Shown in pieces: positions 40,864 through 49,025 of a DNA stretch of 64,000 nucleotides. A program made the translations under genes and the position numbers. Below the pieces are notes generated by a model. It had not been told where the DNA came from. It did no database searches and saw only the letters and a list, made by a program, of their open reading frames with translations. How positions within the stretch are numbered: position 1 is the stretch's first letter; every line of letters begins with the position of its first letter. The stretch spans positions 1-64,000 of the forward strand of contig NZ_VMNW02000001.1 in the NCBI RefSeq assembly GCF_007713735.2, in the 5' to 3' direction. The DNA is from Amycolatopsis acidicola. Its GTDB lineage: Bacteria > Actinomycetota > Actinomycetes > Mycobacteriales > Pseudonocardiaceae.

Positions 40864-41091
40864 GATCCCACCTGCCCCCCGAACGAGTCTCGGGGCGCGG
40901 GAACAACACGCCGCTCCAGGCCGTTGGACGGGATGACCGGCGCACTCCGTGTCCCCCGGGCCCACTTGAGAAGAGCCTTTGTGGAATACCGTCCGGCTGG
41001 AGCCACACTGCGCCACGCCGCCGAGAGGCGACCAAGTGCGCCGGTCCCAACTCTTCGATCTCACACGGGCTGAGAACACCTTTCGGCACCG

Positions 41092-41097
41092 TATGCT
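41092..41097 (+). promoter_or_regulatory. Putative -10 element for leaderless MFS gene
   Basis: TATGCT ends 8 bases before GTG 41106; no ribosome site is present. Confidence 0.45.
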
Positions 41098-41105
41098 TGC
41101 CTGCT

Positions 41106-42398
41106 GTGACCACCAGCGCGGGAGTACCGGAGAAAGTCGGTCCGCGCGCCTTCCTGGCGATGCCCGGCTTCCGCCGGTTGCTGCTCACCCGCTTCGCCGC
41201 GCAGTGGTCGGACGGCGTGTTCCGTGCCGGGCTCGCCGGTGCGGTGCTGTTCAACCCCGAGCGCGGCGCCGATCCGGTGACCATCGCCGGCGGGTTCGCG
41301 GTGCTGCTGCTGCCGTATTCGGTAGTCGGCCCCTTCGCCGGCGCGCTGCTCGACCGTTGGGACCGCCGCCGCGTGGTGTTGCTGGCCAGCCTGCTGCGCG
41401 GGCTCGCGGTGATAGCGGCCGCTGTCGCGGTGGGGTTCGGCCTCGCGGGCTATGAGCTTTTCGTGCTGGCGTTGCTGGTGGAAGGGATTTCCCGGTTCGT
41501 CGGCTCGGGGATGTCGGCCGCGCTGCCGCACGTCGTCCCCAAACAGAAGCTGGTCACGGCGAACGCGCTGGCCACCACGAGCGGGGCGATGATCGCCGTA
41601 CTCGGCGGCGGTTGCGCGATCGGGCTGCGCGCGCTGTTCGGCGAGGGCAACTCCGGTTCGGGGTGGACGACTTCGTTCGCCGTACTGGGTTCCCTGCTCG
41701 CCGCGGCCATCGTCTCGCGGTTCACCCGCGGCAGCCTGGGACCGGACGCGGTCGACGAACCGGCCGACCCGGTGCTCGCCGTCGCGCGAGGCCTCGTCGA
41801 CGGAGGCCGCGCCGCAGTCGCCGCCCCAACGGTGACGGCGGGCTTCGTCGCGCTGTTCGCGCATCGCGCCTCGTACGGGATTTCCTTGCTGCTGACGGTT
41901 TTGCTGATGCGCTACGCGTTCACCGACCTCGGCGTGTTCAAGGCAGGGCTGCCCGGGTTGGGCCAGATGGCGGTGATGGCGGGCGCCGGAATCCTGCTCG
42001 CGGGGTTCTGCACGCCGCGGCTCGTGACGCGGTTCGGCAGGCACCGGGTGGTGTTGTGTTCGCTGCTGGTGGCGGCCGTCGCGCAACTCGGGCTCGGGCT
42101 GCCGATGGTGTTGCCGACGGTGCTGCTCGCGTCGTTCTTCATCACCTCGGCAGGCCAGGTTCTCAAGCTGTGCGTGGATTCGGCGATCCAGCGCGATGTC
42201 GGCGACCAGTCACGTGGCCGCGTCTTCGCGCTCTACGACACGCTGTTCAACATCACCCAGGTGGCCGCCGTCGCCGCTGCGGCCGCGGTCACGCCGCTGG
42301 ACGGGCGGTCCCCGTCGCTCCTGATCGTCGCCACCGTGGTGTATCTGTTCGGCGGGCTCGGCTATCTCCTTGCGATTCGGCGGAATCCGGCGTCCTGA
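41106..42398 (+). CDS. MFS transporter
   Basis: 430 residues with about 12 membrane helices. The loop between helices 2 and 3 has the MFS motif GALLDRWDRRRVVLLASLLRG. Helices are followed by basic loops throughout the first half, and RFGRHRVVLCSLLVAA is the second-half counterpart. It resembles drug/H+ efflux proteins. The substrate is unknown. It lies 28 bases before the TNT-like pair, but that pair has its own -10-like element. Confidence 0.88.
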   Translation: MTTSAGVPEKVGPRAFLAMPGFRRLLLTRFAAQWSDGVFRAGLAGAVLFNPERGADPVTIAGGFAVLLLPYSVVGPFAGALLDRWDRRRVVLLASLLRGLAVIAAAVAVGFGLAGYELFVLALLVEGISRFVGSGMSAALPHVVPKQKLVTANALATTSGAMIAVLGGGCAIGLRALFGEGNSGSGWTTSFAVLGSLLAAAIVSRFTRGSLGPDAVDEPADPVLAVARGLVDGGRAAVAAPTVTAGFVALFAHRASYGISLLLTVLLMRYAFTDLGVFKAGLPGLGQMAVMAGAGILLAGFCTPRLVTRFGRHRVVLCSLLVAAVAQLGLGLPMVLPTVLLASFFITSAGQVLKLCVDSAIQRDVGDQSRGRVFALYDTLFNITQVAAVAAAAAVTPLDGRSPSLLIVATVVYLFGGLGYLLAIRRNPAS

Positions 42399-42413
42399 AG
42401 GGGACAGTTCGCT

Positions 42414-42419
42414 TAGAGT
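42414..42419 (+). promoter_or_regulatory. Putative -10 element for leaderless TNT-like gene
   Basis: TAGAGT ends 7 bases before ATG 42427; no ribosome site is present. Confidence 0.45.
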
Positions 42420-42426
42420 GACCACG

Positions 42427-43524
42427 ATGGAAAGAACGGCCGGACGCCCGCTCGCCGTCACCTTCAGACAGGCGCGGGTCGTCGACGCACAACCCCCGGA
42501 CGCGCCGCCGGTGGTCGAGCGCGAGCCGCTGTCCGAGGCCGAGACGGCGGCGGTGTTGCGGTACCTGGACGCGCAGCCCGCGGTTCTCGTCGGCAGCGGA
42601 CTCGGGCCGGACATCTTCAGCGATGGCGCCGAAGCCGACGTGCCGGAGAGTTACCACACCGACGGCGTCTGGGTCTGGCACGCGTCGGTGCCGCACTACC
42701 TGCGCAAGTACGGAACTCCGCCGGAGCCGGACTTCCTGGCGCACATCCGCGCGCAGGAGTTCCGTCCGCCATATGTCGATAAGTTGCTACGCCGAACGGC
42801 GGCAGCGGATCTGCTCGGCAGGCCACGGCCCCGCGCCGACCCCCGCGATCTCGGGCCCACCAGCGGTGACGTGGCCGCGCAGCTGGAGACCCGCACCGAC
42901 CCGGAGCTCGAAGATCCCGCGCTGCTCGTCATGCTGGCGCAGCGGCTGGGGGAGCAGGGTGTTTGGCCGGAGGCGTACCGGATCGCGGGCCGGGCCGACG
43001 GCGCCTGGTGCCTCAACTCCACCGAACAGGGCTGGGAGGTCGCGAAGTACGAGAACGGGCGGCCGGTCGAAGCGTGGTACTTCTACCGGGCCGAACCGGC
43101 CGCGCAGTTCCTGCTCGGCGCGCTGCTGCTGCATCCGGCGCGGATCACGGCCGGGCACCCGACCCCGCTCGAGACCTCCGCCGAGCTCGCCGACTGGCCG
43201 ATCCAGCCCACCGAAGGGGAGCCGCCGCTCACTCTCCTGCGCAACAAGAGGATCGTCCGGCTCGGCGCGGGTACGGTCGTACTGCGCTTCGGCGGGGACG
43301 GCGGGAACCTCGTGCACCACGACGAAGCGCGGTTCCCCACCACCTCGTTGCCCATCGAACGGGAGAATGAGGAGCACAAGTACCGGTTGTGCCGGCCGCT
43401 GTCGGTGATCATCGGTCTGGCCGTGCCCTGGGCGAGCCTGCCTGGCGGTGCGGTGAGCTACGTGCTGCCGAAGGCGATCCGTGAGCATCTCGCCGACGGG
43501 AGCCTCGAACGCGTCGTGGGTTAG
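42427..43524 (+). CDS. TNT-like domain protein A
   Basis: 365 residues, no signal peptide. The last 90 residues follow the pattern of the tuberculosis necrotizing toxin (DUF4237) domain: VVLRFGGDGGNLV, TTSLPIEREN, LSVIIGLAVPWASLPGGAVSY, then HLADGSLERVV. TNT domains cleave NAD+. The Gln normally found after PGGG..Y-type segments appears replaced (GGAVSY), so activity is doubtful. The N-terminal part holds a block shared with the next gene (YHTDGVWVWHASVPHYLRKY) and a helical region (ALLVMLAQRLGEQGVWPEAY). The whole protein aligns with the C-terminal part of protein B. Confidence 0.7.
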   Translation: MERTAGRPLAVTFRQARVVDAQPPDAPPVVEREPLSEAETAAVLRYLDAQPAVLVGSGLGPDIFSDGAEADVPESYHTDGVWVWHASVPHYLRKYGTPPEPDFLAHIRAQEFRPPYVDKLLRRTAAADLLGRPRPRADPRDLGPTSGDVAAQLETRTDPELEDPALLVMLAQRLGEQGVWPEAYRIAGRADGAWCLNSTEQGWEVAKYENGRPVEAWYFYRAEPAAQFLLGALLLHPARITAGHPTPLETSAELADWPIQPTEGEPPLTLLRNKRIVRLGAGTVVLRFGGDGGNLVHHDEARFPTTSLPIERENEEHKYRLCRPLSVIIGLAVPWASLPGGAVSYVLPKAIREHLADGSLERVVG

Positions 43525-43559
43525 GTTCTTACCGGTTCGTCGAACTTCAGGGGGAGCAG

Positions 43560-45389
43560 GTGCGGTATCGAGTCGAGCTGGCGGAACGTCCGGATGGGCT
43601 GTTCGCGGTCTGGCGTGGACGGGTCTTCCAGGCGCAGCGGTCCACCGAGGACCGATCGCTGCTGCTCGTCGCACCGCGCGGGGAAGAACCGCCCGAGGAG
43701 GCGGACACCGAATGGGACGCGCGCCCGGCGAAGGTGATCGGCGAGGACGAGGTCGAGTCCACCTTCAGCCTGCAGACGCACTGTCTGTTCGCCGACGAGA
43801 TCTTCCGCATCGTGCCGGACGGCGAGACGCTGGCCCTGCAGTGGAACGGGCATGACGAGCAGCGCGCGAAGCAGCTCGGTCTCGCCGAGTTCACCACCAG
43901 CGCGGACCCGGACGAGATCACCGCGCTGTGGCAGGAAAGGCACGATTTCGCGGGCGGCATCCAGCCTGAGGCGGAGGAGCCCGAGGTGCTGGTGCGCGCG
44001 ATCGCACGGGCGGTGCGCGCGATCCTGCCCGGCGGCTGGGAGCGGGTCGCGGCGCAGTTCCGGCAGGTCGGCGCGTACAGCGAGGTCGAGGTCCGCGCGG
44101 TCGGCGAAGGGTATTCGGTGTCGCTCCCGGCGCCGCCGGAAGTGGGCCAGCTGTTCAGCTCGCTGCGAGCGGCGATGTACCAGCCGGAGAACGGCACGTG
44201 GTTCAAGGGCACGCTGACCCTCGAGGCGCCGTCGTCGTTCCAGTTCGACTACGACATGACGAACGAGCCGGCCTGGCGGCAGCCGCCGGAAGCCGAGCGG
44301 TTGACCGCGCCGGCGTACGAAGCGGAGTTGGCGCGCTTCCCTCGGGAACGCAGTCAGGTTCCGGACTGGCTCGCGGAGAAGGCCGGGCTGACGCTGGGCG
44401 TGAAGTTCCGCCAGGCGTCGCTGCCCGAGCAGCCACAACCGTTGCCACCACAGGAAGTCCGGCCGGTGCTGGATTATCTGTACCGGGCGCCGGTCGTGCT
44501 CACGCGCCCGGGCACGCTGCCGGACGCGGTGAACGCGGCGGGCCCGGCCGACGTGCCCGACGCGTTCCACACTGACGGCCTCTGGATCTGGCCCGCCGCG
44601 GTGCCGCACTACCTGCGCAAGTACGGGCTGCCGCCGGAAGCCGGGCTGCTGGAACGGATCCGGTCGAACAACTACCGCGTGCCGTTCCTGTCGCCGCGGC
44701 TGCGTGCCACGGCCGAGGCCGAGGTGCTGGGGAAGCCGCATCCGCCGGCGTTCGACCGGGTCGAGGTGGACCCGGTGACGGTGGTCGACCGCGGCGGCGA
44801 GCCCGCGCTGGGGCTGCGCGCGTCGGAGGTGCTCGTGATGCTGCAACGGCGGCTGACCGAGTACGGGATCCCGGAGTCGGCGTACCGGCTGGGCGAAGTG
44901 GCCGACGGCGCATGGTGCCTGCAGCGGGTCGGGGCCGCGTGGGAGGTCAGCGGGCCCGGCGGCGAACCGCTGGTGTTCCCGCACATCGAGGCGGCGGCGC
45001 GGTTCTTGCTGGGCTCGCTGCTGATGTACCCGGCGCGAGCGGGCGAAGGCCCGGACGTGGAGTGGCCGATAGCGCCGATGCGCGGCGAGCCGCCGTTGAA
45101 CTTCTTCCGCGCCAAGCGGATGGTGCTCCTCCCGGCAGGCGCGACTGTGCTGCGCTTCGGGCATGAGCAGGGAAATCTCGTGCACGAGCAGTCCACCCGG
45201 TTCCCGGAGGCCTCGCTGACTCCGGACCGGGAACAGCCACAGCAACGGTTCCGGCTCACCCGGCCGCTGCCGGCGCTGACCGGAGTGACCCAGCCCTGGG
45301 GCCCGATGCCCGGCGGCGGGCTGGGGTACTTCCTGCCGCACTCACTGGCTCAGTACCTGGAAAACGGTGCGGTGGAACGGGTTCAGTAG
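43560..45389 (+). CDS. TNT-like domain protein B with N-terminal immunity-like region
   Basis: 609 residues from GTG 43560 (GGGGGAG upstream), no signal peptide. Residues 1-130 form an unnamed domain (FSLQTHCLFADEIFRIVPDG, LALQWNGHDEQ). Residues about 140-270 resemble the YezG/DUF600 immunity fold: GTWFKGTLTLEAPSSFQFDY then ELARFPRERSQVPDWLAE. Residues about 275-609 match protein A, including FHTDGLWIWPAAVPHYLRKY and the terminal TNT-like part (TVLRFGHEQGNLV, then PWGPMPGGGLGYFLP). The catalytic Gln position appears to be Gly. A toxin-like and an immunity-like domain in one chain is unusual. Function unknown. Confidence 0.7.
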   Translation: MRYRVELAERPDGLFAVWRGRVFQAQRSTEDRSLLLVAPRGEEPPEEADTEWDARPAKVIGEDEVESTFSLQTHCLFADEIFRIVPDGETLALQWNGHDEQRAKQLGLAEFTTSADPDEITALWQERHDFAGGIQPEAEEPEVLVRAIARAVRAILPGGWERVAAQFRQVGAYSEVEVRAVGEGYSVSLPAPPEVGQLFSSLRAAMYQPENGTWFKGTLTLEAPSSFQFDYDMTNEPAWRQPPEAERLTAPAYEAELARFPRERSQVPDWLAEKAGLTLGVKFRQASLPEQPQPLPPQEVRPVLDYLYRAPVVLTRPGTLPDAVNAAGPADVPDAFHTDGLWIWPAAVPHYLRKYGLPPEAGLLERIRSNNYRVPFLSPRLRATAEAEVLGKPHPPAFDRVEVDPVTVVDRGGEPALGLRASEVLVMLQRRLTEYGIPESAYRLGEVADGAWCLQRVGAAWEVSGPGGEPLVFPHIEAAARFLLGSLLMYPARAGEGPDVEWPIAPMRGEPPLNFFRAKRMVLLPAGATVLRFGHEQGNLVHEQSTRFPEASLTPDREQPQQRFRLTRPLPALTGVTQPWGPMPGGGLGYFLPHSLAQYLENGAVERVQ

Positions 45390-45580
45390 TCGCGTTCGCG
45401 GCTGTCTCGCTCCAGGTTCGTGAGCAGCGCGACGATCTGCGCCATCCCGAGGTTGAGCTTGGCCAAGATACGGCCGTGCTCTATTTGAGCCGAGCGAATG
45501 CCGCACAGTTCCTCGTTCAGCACCAGCCGACTCGCTTCCCGTGCCTCCTGAAGAGCCACGCGAGCGTTTCGCGACACCAC
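45383..45580 (-). CDS. Small hypothetical helical protein
   Basis: 65 residues, GTG start, predicted almost wholly helical (ALQEAREASRLVLNEELCGI then HGRILAKLNLGMAQIVALL). Residue use looks more natural than the usual GC-rich shadow frames. It lies 28 bases after the stop of the sensor kinase in the same direction and overlaps the convergent gene by 7 bases. No ribosome site is clear. A real gene is plausible but not certain. Confidence 0.45.
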   Translation of the reverse strand: MVSRNARVALQEAREASRLVLNEELCGIRSAQIEHGRILAKLNLGMAQIVALLTNLERDSRERDY

Positions 45581-45608
45581 CGCGGCAGGGGCCGCGCCGC
45601 GCCGCGAC

Positions 45609-46916
45609 CTAGCGCGGCATCCACAAAGTCACCCGGGTCCCGCTGCCCGGGCTCGACTCCACGAGTGCCCGCCCGCCTGCCTCGGCGAGCCGCGCGGTGA
45701 TCGACTCGCTGATGCCGAACCCGGCGGGCCGGTGCGCGTCGTCGAAACCCGTGCCGTGGTCGCGGATCACGACGGCCACGCCGCCTTCCTGCTCGTCCAC
45801 CCGCACCACGACCTCGTCCGTGCCCGCGTGCTTGAGCGTGTTGCGCATGGCCTCGCGGGCGGCGTCGCGGATCGCCAGTTGCCTTACCTCGTCAAGGGTT
45901 TCCTCATCCAGCTCGGCCATCACCAGCTGAGCCCGCAGCCCTTCCCGCGCCATCTCCGCGGCCAACGCGGTCAGCTTCTCGCCGAGTGGCCGTGCCGCTT
46001 CCTCCGCCGACTCGCGGCTCGCCTTTTCGATGGTGTTGCGCAGTTCGACTGCCTGTGCCCTGGCGATCCCGCGCAACTGCGCGAGCTGCCGCCCCGGATC
46101 ACCGGCTCCAGGCAGCGCAAGGGTTTCCAGCGTCTGTAACACCGAGTCGTGCAACGCCCGGTGCTGCCGCGCGCGTTCGGCGAGCCGTCCGTTGCGGATG
46201 CCGTACGCGAGTGCGAGCCGGGTCCCCATGCCGAGCAGGACGAGCGCGCCGGTGGCGGTCAGTGCCACGCCGAGCATCGTCCCGAAACCGGTGAAGCCTT
46301 GTTTCACGTTGAACACGCCGGTGTTCAGCCACGAGCAGACCGCCGCGAGCGGGATGCTCAGCACCACCAGCCCGAGCCCGTAAACGACTCCGAGCGCCAG
46401 CGTCAGCAACGCCACCGCGCCAAGGAGTTGCTTGTCCGGCACCACCATCGCGGTGTTGTACGCCGACTCCGGGACGGACGCCGCCACCGCGAGATTCACC
46501 GCCAGGGTGAACACCACGTCGAGCAGCAACAGGCGCCCGGTGTTGGTGTCCTGGAACGGCGCCGACCGCACCAGCCACCGCACGCCGTAGCCGTTCCACA
46601 GCACGGCCAGCACCGCCACCGCGAGCACGGCCGCGTTCGCCCCGTCCTCCGCGACGGACGCCGCGAGCGCCCCGATCACCGCGACGATCCGGTACAGCAA
46701 CGGGACCATCGCGACATACCGGGTCGCCCGGAGCAGCAGGTTGTCCCGCACCGTCGGATCGACCGGCCCGGCCATCTGCTGCAGGCGGCGCATCGCCCGT
46801 AGCGGACTCGGGTCGGCGAGGTCGTCGTCCAGCGAGCTGGTCGCGCTCGCCATCGCCGGCGCGCCACGTCGCAACAGGGTCAGCAGGAAGCCGGCCCGGG
46901 AATTCTCGGACGTCAC
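45609..46916 (-). CDS. Orphan sensor histidine kinase
   Basis: About 435 residues. Six or more hydrophobic segments (about 70-240) are followed by a HisKA_3-like helix with HRALHDSVLQTLETLALP, and an ATPase domain with DAAREAMRNTLKHAGTDEVV, VIRDHGTGFDDAHRPAGFGI and GSGTRVTLWMP. No response regulator is adjacent. The start is uncertain: GTG 46916, TTG 46943 and ATG 46853 are possible and none has a good ribosome site. It follows pcnA in the same direction. Confidence 0.85.
   Translation of the reverse strand: MTSENSRAGFLLTLLRRGAPAMASATSSLDDDLADPSPLRAMRRLQQMAGPVDPTVRDNLLLRATRYVAMVPLLYRIVAVIGALAASVAEDGANAAVLAVAVLAVLWNGYGVRWLVRSAPFQDTNTGRLLLLDVVFTLAVNLAVAASVPESAYNTAMVVPDKQLLGAVALLTLALGVVYGLGLVVLSIPLAAVCSWLNTGVFNVKQGFTGFGTMLGVALTATGALVLLGMGTRLALAYGIRNGRLAERARQHRALHDSVLQTLETLALPGAGDPGRQLAQLRGIARAQAVELRNTIEKASRESAEEAARPLGEKLTALAAEMAREGLRAQLVMAELDEETLDEVRQLAIRDAAREAMRNTLKHAGTDEVVVRVDEQEGGVAVVIRDHGTGFDDAHRPAGFGISESITARLAEAGGRALVESSPGSGTRVTLWMPR
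46300..46315. other. parS-like site inside the sensor kinase gene
   Basis: TGTTTCACGTTGAACA matches the consensus parS (TGTTTCACGTGAAACA) at 14 of 16 positions; the two mismatches are central. It lies about 16 kb from parB, within the distance at which origin-proximal parS sites are found. It also codes FNVKQ on the minus strand. Confidence 0.55.
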
Positions 46917-46947
46917 GCCTTCGTAGTCCCCGGGACCGGCCAATAAG

Positions 46948-48369
46948 TTACGAAATCCCGCGCTCTTGCGCCCAACGGCGCAACTCGGCCACCGCTTCTT
47001 CGTGCGAGAGCGGCCCGCGGTCGAGCCGGAGCTCCTTGAGGAACCGCCACGCCTCGCCGACCTGCGGCCCCGGCTGCAGGCCGAGCAGTTTCATGATCTC
47101 GTTGCCGTCGAGGTCCGGTCGCACCCGCGCCAGATCCTCCTGTGCCTCGATCCGCGCGATCCGCTCTTCGAGCTCGTCATACGTGCGCTGCAGCGCGGCG
47201 GCCTTGCGCTTGTTCCGCGTGGTGCAGTCGGCGCGCACCAGTTTGTGCAGCCGCGGCAGCAACGGCCCGGCGTCGGTGACGTAGCGGCGGACGGCGGAGT
47301 CGGTCCACTCGCCCTTGCCGTAGCCGTGGAACCGCAGGTGCAGGAACACCAGCTGGCTCACGTCGTCCACGATCTGCTTCGAGTACTTCAGCGCGCGCAA
47401 ACGCTTTCGGGCCATCTTCGCGCCGACGACCTCGTGGTGGTGGAAGCTCACGCCGCCACCGGACTCGAACTTGCGAGTGGCCGGTTTGCCGATGTCGTGC
47501 AGGAGCGCGGCCAACCGCAGCACGAGGTCCGGCTCGCCGTCCTCCAGCGCGATCGCCTGCTCCAGCACCGTCAGCGAGTGCTGGTAGACGTCCTTGTGCT
47601 GGTGGTGTTCGTCGATCGCCAGGCGCATTCCCGGCACTTCGGGCAGCACGTGCGTGGCCAGCCCCGTCTCGACCATCAGCTCCAGCCCCTGCCGCGGATG
47701 CGCGCCGAGGAGCAGTTTGGACACCTCGGTCTGCACCCGTTCCGCGGTGATCCGCTGGATCTCGCCCGCCATGCTCGTCATCGCTTCGACCACGCGCGGC
47801 GCGGGCTCGAAGCCGAGCTGCGACACGAACCGGGCGGCGCGCAGCATGCGCAGCGGGTCGTCGGCGAAGGACTCCTGCGGCGTGGCCGGGGTGTCGAGCG
47901 TGCGCTGGGCCAGCGCGTCCAACCCGTGATGCGGGTCGACGAACTGCTTGGTCGACAAATCGATGGCCATCGCGTTGACCGTGAAATCGCGGCGCAGCAG
48001 ATCGCCTTCGATCGTGTCGCCGAAGGTCACCTCGGGATTGCGGCCGACCCTGTCGTAGGAGTCGGCGCGGAAAGTGGTGATCTCCAGCGTCGAACCGCGC
48101 TTGGTCACCCCGACCGTGCCGAACTCGATCCCGGTCTCCCAGACCGCGTCGGCCCAGCCTGCGACGATCTCGAGCACCCGGTCCGGCCGGGCGTCGGTGG
48201 TGAAATCGAGATCACTGGACAACCGGCCGAGCAGCGCGTCGCGCACGCTGCCGCCGACCAGGTACAGCCGATGGCCCGCCGCCGCGAACAACCCCGCGAG
48301 GTCGTCCGCCAGCGGGGAGATTCGCATCAGCTCGGTAACCGCATTCCGCTTCGCGGCCAGTTCGTTCAC
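46948..48369 (-). CDS. pcnA: CCA tRNA nucleotidyltransferase
   Basis: About 473 residues. Adds or repairs the 3' CCA of tRNA. The nucleotidyltransferase motif is LYLVGGSVRDALLGRLSSDLDFTT, followed by RRDFTVNAMAIDL and DDPLRMLRAARF. A C-terminal HD-type domain contains LLHDIGKPATR and HHHEVVGAKMARKRL. GTG 48369 fits homologs; GTG 48396 would add 9 residues. It is divergent from mutT4 as in Rv3907c/Rv3908. Confidence 0.93.
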   Translation of the reverse strand: MNELAAKRNAVTELMRISPLADDLAGLFAAAGHRLYLVGGSVRDALLGRLSSDLDFTTDARPDRVLEIVAGWADAVWETGIEFGTVGVTKRGSTLEITTFRADSYDRVGRNPEVTFGDTIEGDLLRRDFTVNAMAIDLSTKQFVDPHHGLDALAQRTLDTPATPQESFADDPLRMLRAARFVSQLGFEPAPRVVEAMTSMAGEIQRITAERVQTEVSKLLLGAHPRQGLELMVETGLATHVLPEVPGMRLAIDEHHQHKDVYQHSLTVLEQAIALEDGEPDLVLRLAALLHDIGKPATRKFESGGGVSFHHHEVVGAKMARKRLRALKYSKQIVDDVSQLVFLHLRFHGYGKGEWTDSAVRRYVTDAGPLLPRLHKLVRADCTTRNKRKAAALQRTYDELEERIARIEAQEDLARVRPDLDGNEIMKLLGLQPGPQVGEAWRFLKELRLDRGPLSHEEAVAELRRWAQERGIS

Positions 48370-48488
48370 TGGGACACAACCACCCGCAGGGTCCACTCAT
48401 CCGGACAAGACACGAGAAACCAGCCTACCGATCGACCGAAAGTGAAGGAGCAACTACGCGTTCGTAACCGCTTGGCAGTCGCAAGCAC

Positions 48489-48494
48489 TAGCAT
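48489..48494 (+). promoter_or_regulatory. Putative -10 element for leaderless Nudix gene
   Basis: TAGCAT ends 6 bases before ATG 48501, with no ribosome site between. Confidence 0.5.
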
Positions 48495-48500
48495 CACAGC

Positions 48501-49025
48501 ATGTCTGGATCGGCCGGTCGTTCCGGCGGGGGCAAGCCGCGACGCCGGTCGCGACGCCGCCGCGGCAGGCGGATGACCACGGTCGACGAAACCTCGGCCG
48601 GCGGCCTGGTGGTCGACGGCAACCGCACCGAAGCCGTGCTGATCGGCCGCCTCGACCGGCACGGCAAACTGCTTTGGTCCCTCCCGAAGGGGCACATCGA
48701 GGACGGCGAAACCACGGAACAGACGGCGATCCGGGAAGTCAAGGAGGAAACGGGCATCTCGGCCCGCGTACTGGCTCCGCTGGGCACCATCGACTACTGG
48801 TTCGTGGCCGAACGCAGGCGGGTGCACAAGACGGTGCATCATTTCGTCCTGGAGGCGGTCGGCGGCGAGCTATCCGACGAGGACGTGGAAGTCACCGAGG
48901 TGGCGTGGGTGCCGATCGCGGAGGTCGAGGCCAAACTCGCCTACACCGACGAACGCGCACTGGTCCGCAAGGCCCGCGAGCTGTTCGAGGACGAAAAGCC
49001 GGCTACCGAAGGAGTCACGGAGTGA
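48501..49025 (+). CDS. mutT4: Nudix hydrolase, MutT4-like
   Basis: 174 residues. A very basic N-terminal tail ([13 protein letters not shown]) precedes the Nudix domain. The Nudix box [23 protein letters not shown] is complete: G, five residues, E, seven residues, REV, EE and G (written here only for its key residues Gly, Glu, Arg-Glu and Glu-Glu). Hydrolyses nucleoside diphosphate derivatives. Position between pcnA and a DUF6049 gene matches Rv3908. Confidence 0.9.
   Translation: MSGSAGRSGGGKPRRRSRRRRGRRMTTVDETSAGGLVVDGNRTEAVLIGRLDRHGKLLWSLPKGHIEDGETTEQTAIREVKEETGISARVLAPLGTIDYWFVAERRRVHKTVHHFVLEAVGGELSDEDVEVTEVAWVPIAEVEAKLAYTDERALVRKARELFEDEKPATEGVTE

Noticed and set aside
43521..45341. 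606-residue minus-strand open frame
   Set aside because: Antisense to TNT-like protein B; Arg-rich shadow.
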